Source: Haloglomus halophilum (GTDB taxonomy: Archaea > Halobacteriota > Halobacteria > Halobacteriales > Haloarculaceae). From it: DNA of 64,000 nt. The translations under genes were made by a program, and so were the position numbers. Shown piece after piece: positions 1-8,860 of the stretch; the first letter of the stretch is position 1, and each line of letters begins with the position of its first letter. The notes under the pieces were generated by a model, which saw nothing but the letters and a program-made list of their open reading frames with translations, did no database searches and was not told where the DNA came from. Location: positions 3,223,149-3,287,148 of the forward strand of contig NZ_CP101166.1 of NCBI RefSeq assembly GCF_024298885.1. Direction: 5' to 3'.

Positions 1-63
1 GCCGATTACGTCACTTCTCCAGCGGCTCTACGATGAGCGCGTCGAAGAGCGCTGCTATTCGTG

Positions 64-98
64 ATTCAGTTCGAAAGCGGTCGCTGTTCGAACTGAAT
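64..98. promoter_or_regulatory. Perfect 12-bp inverted repeat upstream of the Rieske gene
   Basis: Arms ATTCAGTTCGAA (64-75) and TTCGAACTGAAT (87-98) are exact complements across an 11-base spacer, and part of the spacer also pairs (AGC/GCT). It lies 68 bases before the Rieske protein start. No T-run follows, so it could be an operator or a structured leader as easily as the terminator of a gene left of the window. Confidence 0.6.
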
Positions 99-165
99 AC
101 GGCCGGCCGCGCCGGCTCCTGCCATCGCAAGCGTTGAATCGCCTGCCCGCCAAGGCCGGGGCAGG

Positions 166-654
166 ATGGAGGTCAGCGACGACCAGCGGATCTGCGACGT
201 GGAGGACGTTCCCGAGGCAGGGACCTTCCTCTTCACCTACCGTGACGGGTTCGACACCGGGGAGGCGCTGCTCGTCCGGTTCGGTGGCGACGCGCCGTCG
301 AGCGACGCCGAGGTGGGGGGCACGGCCCCGGTGGACGAGGACACCGGCATCGCCTGCTGGAAGAACTACTGCCAGCACTGGACCGACGTGCGTCTGGACA
401 AGGGCAGTGGCGCCCGGGTCCGCGACGGCGAGCTGTGGTGCAACAAGCACGCCGCGACCTTCCGGCTGGACGACGGCGTCTGCACGCACGGTCCCTGCGA
501 GGGTGCCGTCCTCGACGAGGTGGACGTGACGGTCCACGACGGCGGCGTCTACCTGACCGACGACCGCTACGAGTTCGACTCGACGGGGCCGGACGGGGAC
601 CGTGACCTCTCATCCGGCGCCCCGGGCGGCCGCATCGACTTCACTGGTTCCTGA
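166..654 (+). CDS. Rieske [2Fe-2S] domain protein
   Basis: Predicted soluble iron-sulfur electron-transfer protein of 162 aa. The two cluster-binding pairs are visible: CxH at C69/H71 (YCQHW) and CxxH at C92/H95 (WCNKH), separated by about 20 residues as in Rieske folds. A second Cys pair near 106-111 follows but is not part of the motif. There is no membrane anchor or signal peptide, which argues against a bc1-type Rieske subunit and for a ferredoxin-like or oxygenase-associated one. The partner enzyme is not obvious from its neighbours. The ATG at 166 gives a compact domain protein. Confidence 0.85.
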   Translation: MEVSDDQRICDVEDVPEAGTFLFTYRDGFDTGEALLVRFGGDAPSSDAEVGGTAPVDEDTGIACWKNYCQHWTDVRLDKGSGARVRDGELWCNKHAATFRLDDGVCTHGPCEGAVLDEVDVTVHDGGVYLTDDRYEFDSTGPDGDRDLSSGAPGGRIDFTGS

Positions 655-718
655 GGGCTCTCCTCGCCGCGCCCGGCGCGCGGAAACGCTCATGCATCAC
701 CGCCCTGAATACCCGGCT

Positions 719-1471
719 ATGGGGTTGCTCTCGCGACTCGGGATCGGGAACGCGACCGTCGACACCGTGTTCCCGACGACCCGCGTGACGGCCGGGGATT
801 CGGTGACCGTCCGTGTCGAGATCGAGGGAGGGCGCGACCGCCAACACGCCCAGGAACTGGTGGTCGGCCTTCTCACGCGGGCCGAGACCGGAAACGGGGA
901 ACGCGTGGTCGAGGTGTCACGTACGACGCTGGCCGAGGACCTCGAGGTCACACCGGAGACCGACCGCCTGCTCGAGACGTCGGTCGACATCCCCCCGTGG
1001 ACGCCCATCACCCGGCACGGGACGGAGGTATGGGTCGATACGGACCTCGCCATCGACTGGGGCGTCGACTCGCACGCGGAGGACGCCCTCCACGTCGAAC
1101 CGGGCGAGCGCCTCCGGCTGGCACTGCAGGAACTCGCAGAACTGGGGTTCGTCCCTCACCGTGCCGTCCCACTGGCCGGCGAGGGCGAGCGGGTCGCCGC
1201 CCCGGGTGTCGACGGGGACCACCCGGTCGTCCAGCAGTTCGACTGCCATCCCCGGTCCGGCAGCTTCGTCGGGAGCGTCCGGCGACTGACCGTCGTCGCC
1301 GTCCCGACGGTGGCCGACCTGCGACTCCACCTCCGCGTGGATATGGACACGGACGTGGTGTACGAGGCGACGGGCGCCTACGAACTCTCCATCGGCATCA
1401 CGGTGACCGACGAGGGGCCGGCCGAGCTTCGACACCGGCTGGAGCGGGCCATCGGCGGCCGGGGGAGCTAG
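719..1471 (+). CDS. Spo0M-like (sporulation-control family) protein
   Basis: A 250-aa protein with the Spo0M family opening (MGLLSRLGIGNATVDTVF) followed by beta-rich, arrestin-like sequence. The family was named in Bacillus for a sporulation phenotype, and the archaeal role is unknown. An in-frame ATG at 602 exists, but it overlaps the upstream gene and adds basic, non-conserved sequence, so the start at 719 is preferred. The gene converges with the HTH/Zn-ribbon regulator downstream, and the two stop regions overlap by four bases. Confidence 0.8.
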   Translation: MGLLSRLGIGNATVDTVFPTTRVTAGDSVTVRVEIEGGRDRQHAQELVVGLLTRAETGNGERVVEVSRTTLAEDLEVTPETDRLLETSVDIPPWTPITRHGTEVWVDTDLAIDWGVDSHAEDALHVEPGERLRLALQELAELGFVPHRAVPLAGEGERVAAPGVDGDHPVVQQFDCHPRSGSFVGSVRRLTVVAVPTVADLRLHLRVDMDTDVVYEATGAYELSIGITVTDEGPAELRHRLERAIGGRGS

Positions 1472-1761
1472 TCGACGCGGAACGCCGGCTCCTCGACGGC
1501 CTCGGACTTGCAGTCCGGACACCGCGAGGGACGGTTCACGGGGTCGTCGAAGGCGGAGAACCCGCAATCGAGACACTCCGGCGGGGCGACCAGCAACTGC
1601 TCGTCGGCTGCGTCGAGCGACCTGGCGATGTGCCGGACGTGCGAGAGGGCCTGGTCTGTGGTGATGTCGAACTCGCTGGCGATGGCGCTGGCCCGGAGTG
1701 CCTCCGACCGGAGGTGGTCCGCGATCCGCTCCCGAGTGGTTGGTTCGTCGACGCCCTGCAT
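1468..1761 (-). CDS. Transcriptional regulator, HTH fused to zinc ribbon
   Basis: A 97-aa protein with an N-terminal winged-helix-like half (about 8-50) and a C-terminal four-cysteine ribbon: C64-x2-C67 (ECLDC) and C81-x2-C84 (CPDC). This is the architecture of the archaeal predicted regulators that join an HTH to a Zn-ribbon. The ATG at 1761 gives the canonical short form, and longer in-frame extensions run into the divergent sugar nucleotidyltransferase gene. Target genes cannot be read from the sequence. Confidence 0.8.
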   Translation of the reverse strand: MQGVDEPTTRERIADHLRSEALRASAIASEFDITTDQALSHVRHIARSLDAADEQLLVAPPECLDCGFSAFDDPVNRPSRCPDCKSEAVEEPAFRVD

Positions 1762-1867
1762 GCCGGGAGGTCGTCGGCCGGGTGGCAAATCCCTTCCCCC
1801 TGGCGCGTTCCACGCTGCGGGTCGGGAAGGGAAACTGACTTGCACGGGGCTACCGACGCCACGCGGT

Positions 1868-2833
1868 ATGCACGCTGTCGTCCTGGCTGGTGGGTACGCG
1901 ACGCGCCTGTGGCCCATCACGAAACACCGACCCAAGATGTTCCTCCCGGTCGGCGAGACCACCGTCGTCGACCGTATCTTCCGCGAGCTCGAGTCCGACG
2001 ACCGCATCGACGATGTCTACGTCTCGACCAACGAGCGGTTCGCCGACGAGTTCCGCGACCACCTCGCCGAGAGCGAGTTCGAGAAGCCCGTCGTCTCCGT
2101 CGAGGAGACCACCGAGGAGGACGAGAAGTTCGGCGTCGTCGGGGCGCTGGGCCAGCTGGTCGACCGCGAGGGCATCGACGACGACCTGCTCGTCGTGGCG
2201 GGCGACAACCTCGTCGACTTCGACCTCAGCGAGTTCATCGACTTCTTCCAGGCGAAGGGGGCCCCGTCGCTGGCGGCCTACGATGTCGGCTCGCGCGAGA
2301 AGGCGCGCTCGTACGGCCTCGTCGAACTCGACGGTGACCGCGTCGTCGACTTCCAGGAGAAGCCCGACGACCCCAAGAGCACGCTCGTCTCCATCGCCTG
2401 CTACGCGTTCCCCCGCGACCAGCTCCGGTTCGAGGAGTACCTCGAGAGCGGCAACAACCCCGACGAACCGGGCTGGTACCTCCAGTGGCTCCAGGAGCGG
2501 ACCGAGGTCGACGCCTTCGTCTTCGACGGCGCCTGGTTCGACATCGGCACCCCCGAGTCCTATCTGGAGACGGTCGCGTGGTATCTGGACGGCGACAGCG
2601 TCGTCGCCGAGGACGCCACCGTCGTCGACACGGAGGTCGGCGAGAACGTCCACATCATGTCGGGCGCCCACGTCGAGGACGCGACGCTGGAGCGGTCGCT
2701 GGTCTTCCCGAACGCGCACGTCGAGGACTGCGAGATCCACGACTCCATCATCGACGAGGAGACCCACGTCGAGAACATCGACCTCGCGGGCGCGCTCGTG
2801 GGTGCACACACCCATCTGACGAACGGGGAGTGA
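1868..2833 (+). CDS. Sugar-phosphate nucleotidyltransferase (NDP-sugar pyrophosphorylase)
   Basis: A 321-aa enzyme that activates a sugar-1-phosphate with a nucleoside triphosphate for glycan synthesis. The N-terminal nucleotide-binding signature is clear (VLAGGYATRLWPIT, then RPKMFLPV), with a metal-binding Asp in the VVAGDN stretch. The last ~100 residues form imperfect hexapeptide repeats of a left-handed beta helix. Which sugar or NTP is used cannot be told; glucose-1-phosphate thymidylyl- or uridylyltransferase are the usual annotations. The ATG at 1868 puts the signature at residue 4, as is standard. Confidence 0.9.
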   Translation: MHAVVLAGGYATRLWPITKHRPKMFLPVGETTVVDRIFRELESDDRIDDVYVSTNERFADEFRDHLAESEFEKPVVSVEETTEEDEKFGVVGALGQLVDREGIDDDLLVVAGDNLVDFDLSEFIDFFQAKGAPSLAAYDVGSREKARSYGLVELDGDRVVDFQEKPDDPKSTLVSIACYAFPRDQLRFEEYLESGNNPDEPGWYLQWLQERTEVDAFVFDGAWFDIGTPESYLETVAWYLDGDSVVAEDATVVDTEVGENVHIMSGAHVEDATLERSLVFPNAHVEDCEIHDSIIDEETHVENIDLAGALVGAHTHLTNGE

Positions 2834-2900
2834 CGCACGGGCACGCTTCGCTCCTGCCCTCTCGCTCTACTGCCGTCCTCGCGATGTCCCGGCCGGTTCC

Positions 2901-3647
2901 TCACTCCAGCGTCGCGTCCGTGACCCGGATATGTCCCCGCGTTCCCTCCCACACCCTCTCGAACTCGAGGCTGATGCGCCGGGCCATGTGCGGCCCGTCG
3001 ACGACGAACGTCTCGAACTCCCCGCCCTCGCCGAGGATGTGGACGCCGTACTCCTCGTGGAGTCGTTCGAGGTCTTCGAGCGCCGCCTCGTCGAGCCGCC
3101 GGCCGAGCCACGATTCGTCGAGGCCACCCGCAGCCACCTGCACGATGCGGATGTCGAACCCGGCGTCGAGCATGGCGTCGGCCAGCTCGCGGGGGTCCTC
3201 CTGCCACAGCGGCGCGAACACCGCACAGCCGAGACGGTCCGCCATCGACCGGATGCGGGAGGTCTGGTACTCGCTCTCGACGGCGCCGGCGGTGACGCCG
3301 CCCAGGCTACCGAGGTCGTCACGCAGGTCCTCGAGTGCACGCTCCAGGGGTTCCAGTTCACGGTCGCCCTGGGCCCCCGAGTCGGTCGCCTCGGCGGCTG
3401 CGAAGTCCTCCGGATAGACGTCGACGAGGTCGATGCCGATGCTCTGGGCGGCCAGCGCCGTCAGGTCCGTCGCAGGCGTGTGGTACATGTAGGAGTCCCC
3501 CTCCGGATGGACGGTCACCAGTCGCTCGACCGGGAGCCCCGCCTCCAGGGCCCGGTAGAGCGCCCACGAGGAGTCCTTGCCGCCGGAGAAGAGGCTCACC
3601 CAGGGCCGGTCCGTGGGGAGCGCGTCGGCGTCAGCCGCGTCGGTCAT
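2901..3647 (-). CDS. dph6: Diphthine--ammonia ligase
   Basis: A 248-aa ATP pyrophosphatase family enzyme that performs the last amidation step of diphthamide on elongation factor 2. The N-terminal PP-loop is present (SLFSGGKDSSWAL, about 18-30), as is the conserved late motif EGGEFET...DGP (about 213-225). Length and both motifs match the archaeal Dph6/DUF71 family. It stands alone, with its start near that of the DUF373 gene behind it on the same strand. Confidence 0.88.
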   Translation of the reverse strand: MTDAADADALPTDRPWVSLFSGGKDSSWALYRALEAGLPVERLVTVHPEGDSYMYHTPATDLTALAAQSIGIDLVDVYPEDFAAAEATDSGAQGDRELEPLERALEDLRDDLGSLGGVTAGAVESEYQTSRIRSMADRLGCAVFAPLWQEDPRELADAMLDAGFDIRIVQVAAGGLDESWLGRRLDEAALEDLERLHEEYGVHILGEGGEFETFVVDGPHMARRISLEFERVWEGTRGHIRVTDATLE

Positions 3648-3709
3648 ACCAGCGGTAGCGAGGCGACCGGTTTAGCCACACCGCTCTCGCGGTGGTGGCG
3701 CGCGGCGAC

Positions 3710-4837
3710 TCACGACTCCGGGAACTCCTCCTCGACGCCCTCCTCGGTGGTGATGTAGGAGGTGAATCGGACACCGCCGAGGCTGATGGCGATACCGAGC
3801 AGCACGAACACGGCCAGCCGAGTCCAGACGGTGACGGTGAACCCCTCCACGGAGACGGGGCCCAGTTCGGTCGCTGGGACCATCACCGACGGGATCTCGC
3901 CCGCCCGTTCGAGGAAGTACGCCGAGAACCCACGGACGACGAGTCCGACCGCGACCACACCGAAGGGGAGGTTCAGGAAGGCGTTCGGGACCTGCTCCTC
4001 GGCGAGGAACTCGTCGATGAGCCGCCCGGTCGAGGCGGTGAGGGCGGCCAGCGCCAGCCACGGCACCGCCGCGAAGACGAACCGCATCCCGAGGATGACC
4101 GGACTCGCCGCCGTGTTCGACACGTCGATGGCGCCGGCGAACAGGCCGACCATCGCCAGGCCCGCGCCGACGACGTAGGTGACGAGCGACACCTGTCCGG
4201 AGTAGAAGGCGTCGCGGACGGCGCCCGGAAGCGCGGCCAGCCAGTCGTCGACACCCAGCCCCTTGTAGAGGAGGAACACGCCGATGACGGCGGCGATGGC
4301 CGACACCGCGACCGTCAGCGAGTCCGCCAGCAACAGCAGGACGGGGAACGCCAGCAGGGCCGCTCCGATAGGCACCAGAACCGTCGCCCGCAGTTCCTCG
4401 TCGGCCAGGAACTGCTTGAGGACGTAGTAGGTGGACTCGATGTCGTGGCTCTGACGGACGACCACGCGGTCGACCGCGTCGACGCGGATACGTGACTCGA
4501 CGATGGGGACCAGCCGCTCGTCCTCGGCGCTGTCGGTCACGACGACGGCCGAATCGGGCCGGTACTCCTCGACCAGCCGGTCGGTCTGTCGCGCGACCGC
4601 GCGGTCGGCGTCCACGCCGTCGCCGCCGCCCGAGACCACCGCGACGATGGCCTCGTCGCCCTCCGCCTCGATGTCGTCCGCGACCCGGAGCGTCTCGAGG
4701 AAGCTGTTGACGCGGGAGGTTTCGGGGTCCGCGACGCCGATCTCCATCACCAGCGATTCGATGGCGTCACGCCCCACCACCGGCTCACCGTCGGCGAGGT
4801 CGCCCCTCCGGTCCACACAGACGACGAGCGTACTCAC
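3710..4837 (-). CDS. DUF373 family membrane protein
   Basis: A 375-aa protein with a GTG start. Residues 1-~140 are soluble and begin with the DUF373 signature (LVVCVDRRGD). About six hydrophobic segments follow between residue 150 and the C-terminus. The family is archaeal and of unknown function. The soluble half looks like a Rossmann-type domain facing the cytoplasm. It is followed on the same strand by dph6, separated by 62 bases, so co-transcription is possible. Confidence 0.82.
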   Translation of the reverse strand: MSTLVVCVDRRGDLADGEPVVGRDAIESLVMEIGVADPETSRVNSFLETLRVADDIEAEGDEAIVAVVSGGGDGVDADRAVARQTDRLVEEYRPDSAVVVTDSAEDERLVPIVESRIRVDAVDRVVVRQSHDIESTYYVLKQFLADEELRATVLVPIGAALLAFPVLLLLADSLTVAVSAIAAVIGVFLLYKGLGVDDWLAALPGAVRDAFYSGQVSLVTYVVGAGLAMVGLFAGAIDVSNTAASPVILGMRFVFAAVPWLALAALTASTGRLIDEFLAEEQVPNAFLNLPFGVVAVGLVVRGFSAYFLERAGEIPSVMVPATELGPVSVEGFTVTVWTRLAVFVLLGIAISLGGVRFTSYITTEEGVEEEFPES

Positions 4838-4901
4838 GGACGAGAGGTGGTGGCGCCCGGGTAAAAGGGTTCAGGCTGACTCGCGGGTCGCGGCGCGGGC
4901 G

Positions 4902-5906
4902 TCACCGCTCGGCGCGGACCTCGACCTCGTCGTCGGGCGTGACCGCGTCGGCGAGGCCCTGCCCGAGCGCGTACGCCACGCCGCTCGCACCGCCGCGGAG
5001 GCGGGCGCCCAGCCCACGCTGGGGTTCGAAGGTCGACACGCGCGGCTCCGTCCCCAGCAGCGTCTCCAGCCGGTCCTCCACGTCGTCGCGGGTACCGAGG
5101 TCGTCGACCAGCCCGAGGTCGTGGGCCTCCGCCCCGAGATAGACGCGTGCCTCGGTGTCGCGCACGAACTCCTCGTCGAGGTCGCGCCCCTCGGCCACCG
5201 TCTCGACGAACGTCTCGTAGAACTCGTCGGTGATCCCCTGCAGGTACTCGCGCTCGTCCGCCTCGAGCTCGGTGAACGGGGAGCCGGCCTCCTTGTACTC
5301 GCCGGCGACGAACTGCTTGTACTCGACGCCGAGCTTCTCCAGCAGCTCGGTCGCGGTGAACCGCGGGCTCCGGACGCCGATGGAGCCGACAACCGACCCC
5401 TCGCGGGCCCACAGCTCGTCGCAGCCCGAGGCGATCCAGTAGCCGCCACTCGCACACGTGTCCGTGGTGTACGCGACGGTCGGTCCGTCGAACTCCTCGG
5501 TGGCCAGCCGGATGTCGTCGCTGGGGACGACCGCGCCGCCGGGCGTGTTGAGCTTGACGAGCAGGGCGTCGACGGCGTCGTCCTCGTCCGCACGCTCCAT
5601 CTGCTCGACGATATCGTCGGCACCCGGCGTGGTGGGTGTCGAGGGAAGTGGGCTGCTCCCGCCGTCGCGGGTGATCGGTCCCTCGACAGCTACCTCGGCG
5701 ACGTTGTACGTCGGGTACAGCGAGCCCGCGATGCGGCTGCCGAACTGGAGGCCTGCCCCCACCGTCGCCAGCACCAGCACCACGCCCAGCAGCTCGGCCA
5801 GGTCGCCGGGGAACCAGACGAACAGGACGTAGCCGGCGACGACGCTCAGCACCGCGACGAGGACGATGATGAGCGTGCGGGCGAACCCCTGCGTGCGGTC
5901 GCTCAC
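4902..5906 (-). CDS. sppA: S49 family signal peptide peptidase, SppA type
   Basis: A 334-aa membrane-anchored serine protease expected to degrade cleaved signal peptides or membrane protein fragments. Two hydrophobic segments (about 11-32 and 38-58) precede the protease domain. The nucleophile motif CASGGY contains S153, and the probable general base is K205 (EYKEAGSP), giving the Ser-Lys dyad of archaeal SppA. The GTG at 5906 places the membrane anchor at the N-terminus. The 60-codon in-frame extension upstream is low in hydrophobicity and encodes a short tandem repeat, so I exclude it. Confidence 0.85.
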   Translation of the reverse strand: MSDRTQGFARTLIIVLVAVLSVVAGYVLFVWFPGDLAELLGVVLVLATVGAGLQFGSRIAGSLYPTYNVAEVAVEGPITRDGGSSPLPSTPTTPGADDIVEQMERADEDDAVDALLVKLNTPGGAVVPSDDIRLATEEFDGPTVAYTTDTCASGGYWIASGCDELWAREGSVVGSIGVRSPRFTATELLEKLGVEYKQFVAGEYKEAGSPFTELEADEREYLQGITDEFYETFVETVAEGRDLDEEFVRDTEARVYLGAEAHDLGLVDDLGTRDDVEDRLETLLGTEPRVSTFEPQRGLGARLRGGASGVAYALGQGLADAVTPDDEVEVRAER

Positions 5907-6013
5907 GATGCGCTCCCTCCGTGGGTCGATGACCGATACCCTCGCGACGGGTCGTGATTCCCGTGTGGTTCCATACCGTCGCTCCGCCCGCGCCGGAGTT
6001 AAAGACACCCGAC

Positions 6014-6076
6014 CGTGGATGACGAACAGGCGCCCATGGATGGCGAACGGACGCCCATGGATGGCGAACAGGCGGC
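6014..6076. repeat. Three tandem 21-bp units upstream of sppA
   Basis: Units at 6014-6034, 6035-6055 and 6056-6076 share the core GGATGGCGAAC with a few substitutions. They lie in the 5' region of the sppA transcript, and being a multiple of three they keep a reading frame open. Confidence 0.75.
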
Positions 6077-6279
6077 GCCACGGCACCGACAGCGAGGGGT
6101 GGCGCCGCGCTGTACGAACCCCTCGCCGACTCCCGTCAGGTCACGGGGTCGGTGGTCCCGCTCTCGTACTTGAATCTACGGTCGGAGAGGGCACTGCCGA
6201 TATGTGGTCGCTCCGTGGCTTATGCAGAAAATCTTGGAAATATCGAAGATATGGCTGGAGTCTGGGTCTTATCGCCCCT

Positions 6280-6558
6280 TCAGAGCTTTCGCTCGGCGTC
6301 GTCGGCCAGCTCCTCCATCCGCTTGCCGATGCGGCCGGCGTCGGAGAACTCGTCCTCGCTCATGACCTTCGCGAGGGCGTTCCCGAGGACGAACACGGCG
6401 TGCTTGTGCTCGGACTTCGACTTGTGGACGTCGTTCGGGGTCACGTCCAGCCCCTTGTACTCCTCGAAGACGCTGGAGTCGACATCGTCCATCCCGTCGA
6501 ACGTCTCCATGATGGAGACCATCTGTTCGTGGAGCTCCAGCAGTTCGTCCTTGTGCAT
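6280..6558 (-). CDS. UPF0058 family protein
   Basis: A 92-aa helical protein matching the short archaeal UPF0058 family. It has the typical opening MHKDELLELHEQM and a His-containing central helix (SEHKHAVFVLG). The family has no firmly assigned biochemical role; histidine and acidic residues suggest metal binding. An ATG nine codons upstream is possible, but the family begins at the chosen site. Confidence 0.75.
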   Translation of the reverse strand: MHKDELLELHEQMVSIMETFDGMDDVDSSVFEEYKGLDVTPNDVHKSKSEHKHAVFVLGNALAKVMSEDEFSDAGRIGKRMEELADDAERKL

Positions 6559-6662
6559 GGAAGCGTGTTGCCGGTACGCCGACATAACAGTTGCGCGGGG
6601 GGAGATACCACGGGCTGCTGGCCTCGGAGTGCGGAGAGAACCGCTCGGCGCCGCGGGCGTCC

Positions 6663-6875
6663 TCAGAAGACGTACTCGTCCTCGTGGCCCATCATCCCGT
6701 CGTCCTCGAATCCGGCGTCCTCGTCCTCCATCGGGCCGCTCGTCTTGTACGCACGGATTCCAGTCGACAGGAGGTCCTCGATGGCCTCTTCGCGGTTGAC
6801 GAATTCGCCTCGCTCGACGAGCTGGGCAATCTGCATCTCCAGGTGTTCAGGAACGGTGATTTGTACCTTCGGCAT
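6663..6875 (-). CDS. Ribbon-helix-helix DNA-binding protein
   Basis: A 70-aa protein. Residues 1-45 have the ribbon-helix-helix pattern: a beta strand (KVQITVPEHL), then two helices with the turn GEFVNREEAI. The tail is short and acidic. It probably acts as a dimeric repressor. It is divergent from the sulfite-oxidase-like gene at 7074, with a ~200-base shared upstream region, so it could regulate itself or that gene. Confidence 0.8.
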   Translation of the reverse strand: MPKVQITVPEHLEMQIAQLVERGEFVNREEAIEDLLSTGIRAYKTSGPMEDEDAGFEDDGMMGHEDEYVF

Positions 6876-7073
6876 CTGAGTGTGGGAAGATTCGGCAGAC
6901 GGGGATTTAAACCTGGCGGGGACGGTACCGAATCCGACAATCCCGAGTTCGATATCACGAACTTTCGCTTGCGCTCGGCGTGGATGTTTTACCGTTCGGT
7001 AAGGAACTGGAACTCGGTTGATAGATTGGGCGGCAAACGTCAGGCATACGGGTGCTCGCTTCGGAGGCAGGGC

Positions 7074-7667
7074 ATGGGCGATATCGTGGATGTCACGGAC
7101 CTCTACCGCGAGTTCGGCGAGGAGCGGCTCCCACCGGGCCAGCGCGAGACGAGCGCGTTCCCGGTGCTGTCGAAGTCCGGGACGCCGTCGGTGTCGGAGC
7201 CGGACGTGGAGGTCTGGGGGGCCGTCGACGACCCGACGACCTTCTCGTTCGACGAGTTCCGCGACCTCCCCAGCGAGACGCAGCGACAGGACTTCCACTG
7301 TGTCACGGGCTGGTCGAAGTTCGACTGCGAGTTCACCGGCGTCACCTTCCCGACGCTCGCCGAGGCCGTCGGCGTCGATGACGACGCGGTCCACGTCATG
7401 TTCCACGCCGCCGACGGCTACACGACCGACCTCCCGCTCGAAGCCTGCATGCGCCGGGAGACGATGTTGGTGTGGGGGTTCGACGGTGAGACCCTCCCGG
7501 CGGACCACGGCGGCCCGGTCCGCGTGGTGACGCCCCACCGCTACGCCTACAAGGGGGCGAAGTGGGTGACCGGCGTCGAGTTCCTGACCGAACCCGAGCG
7601 TGGCTACTGGGAGCAGCGCGGCTACTCGGTCACGGCGGACCCCTGGGAAGAGGAGCGGTACGCGTAG
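7074..7667 (+). CDS. Sulfite-oxidase-like molybdopterin oxidoreductase
   Basis: A 197-aa protein of the sulfite oxidase / MsrP catalytic-domain superfamily. The cofactor-ligating cysteine is C76 in DFHCVTGWSKFD, followed by the downstream YKGAKW segment typical of the fold. It lacks a signal peptide and a haem or dimerisation domain, so it is a minimal cytoplasmic version whose substrate is unknown. The ATG at 7074 is chosen because the preceding in-frame sequence overlaps the divergent regulator. Confidence 0.85.
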   Translation: MGDIVDVTDLYREFGEERLPPGQRETSAFPVLSKSGTPSVSEPDVEVWGAVDDPTTFSFDEFRDLPSETQRQDFHCVTGWSKFDCEFTGVTFPTLAEAVGVDDDAVHVMFHAADGYTTDLPLEACMRRETMLVWGFDGETLPADHGGPVRVVTPHRYAYKGAKWVTGVEFLTEPERGYWEQRGYSVTADPWEEERYA

Positions 7668-7769
7668 GGCGCTACGCGTCGCTGTCCCGGCGTGGGGGGG
7701 CGCCGACTGCCGGCCCCCACGCCGCGCGCTCCCCGAGAAATATAATCCATCACGCGAGTACGGACGCGC

Positions 7770-8150
7770 ATGCCCATCGATGCCGACGAGTGGGACGAGG
7801 GCCGGACGGAGCAGGGTGCAGAGGGCGGCCACGTCAAGGAGAAACTGCTGGAGTACCTCGAACTGAACGAGAACCGCGCGTACACGGCCGACGAACTGGC
7901 GAAGGTGTACGCCCGCGAGGTGGCCGGGGACGCCGTTGCCGGCGAGGACCCGGAGGGAATCAGCCCTGACGCCCCGGACGACGGCGGGATGTTCGAGCGG
8001 TTCCTGAGCCGTGTCAACCGGACCGTCTTCCGGCGCTCGGGGAACATCCGCGAGGCGCTCGAGGAACTCGAGGCCGAGGGGCGCGTCGAGAGCAAGACCA
8101 TCGAGACCGCAGAGGGCCGCCGGACCTACTACCGGGTCCGGCAGGACTGA
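7770..8150 (+). CDS. Winged-helix-like hypothetical protein
   Basis: A 126-aa protein. The first half has a helix-turn-helix feel (VKEKLLEYLELNENRAYTAD followed by ELAKVY), and the last 40 residues form a helix plus wing (NIREALEELEAEGRVESKTI, then RRTYYRV). It is probably a DNA-binding regulator; no family is recognised with certainty. It is immediately convergent with the cysteine-cluster gene downstream. Confidence 0.7.
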   Translation: MPIDADEWDEGRTEQGAEGGHVKEKLLEYLELNENRAYTADELAKVYAREVAGDAVAGEDPEGISPDAPDDGGMFERFLSRVNRTVFRRSGNIREALEELEAEGRVESKTIETAEGRRTYYRVRQD

Positions 8151-8180
8151 GGCTCCGGGCGGCCCGCCCCCTGCGGGTCG

Positions 8181-8744
8181 CTACAGCTCGACCTCGGTCG
8201 TCGGGTCCTCGAGTTCCCACAGCAGCTCCGGCAGGAACGCCTCCAGGTTGTCGACGACGCGGCGCTCGCTCACGTCGAGCCCCTCGCAGTGCTCGTGGGC
8301 GCTGTCCCGGATGGAGACGTGGATGTCGCCGGCCTCGACGTGGACCTCCAGCGGGAACACCGAACAGCGCGCGGGCTTCCACTCGTGTTCGGCGTGGAGC
8401 GCACAGAGCCCATCGTCGCGCAGGAAGTAGCAGGCCGCGCCGTCCTCCGGGTCGACGTGTTCCTCGCGGTTCTTCCGCTCGCGGCGGACGAAGTCCCGGC
8501 CATGAGCCTGCGTGACGGGGTCGTTGATGGACTCCCGTGCGGCCAGTTCCAGCAGGTCCTTCTCGTACAGCAGGACGCCGTGCTGACAGCACCAGGTACA
8601 GTCGTCGACGCACTCGAACGTCAGCGAGGGGTCGAACTCCACGACGACCTCCTTCCCGTCGTGGACCGTCGTTCGGAACGGTGGCTCGGGGTGGCCCTCG
8701 CTCCCGCTTCGGGTCCCGGTTTCGGCGTCCTCGGCATCGCTCAC
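8181..8744 (-). CDS. YkgJ-type cysteine cluster (Zn/Fe-chelating) protein
   Basis: A 187-aa protein of the family that coordinates a metal or cluster with spaced cysteines. Two Cys groups are visible: ECVDDCTWCCQHG, then ACYFL...GLCALH...PARCSVFP. The function in archaea is unresolved. The GTG at 8744 starts a natural acidic N-terminus. A longer ORF with an ATG at 8822 adds Arg/Pro-rich residues unlike haloarchaeal protein. Confidence 0.8.
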   Translation of the reverse strand: MSDAEDAETGTRSGSEGHPEPPFRTTVHDGKEVVVEFDPSLTFECVDDCTWCCQHGVLLYEKDLLELAARESINDPVTQAHGRDFVRRERKNREEHVDPEDGAACYFLRDDGLCALHAEHEWKPARCSVFPLEVHVEAGDIHVSIRDSAHEHCEGLDVSERRVVDNLEAFLPELLWELEDPTTEVEL

Positions 8745-8860
8745 GTTCGTGCCCTGGGAGATTGACGGGCAAAGGCGTTCCGTCCGGCCGGCGCCCGGCC
8801 GGTGTCCGGCCTGCCGGTCCACCCGAGAGTTGAAACCGGATGCCGCGGGCAGGACCGCCG

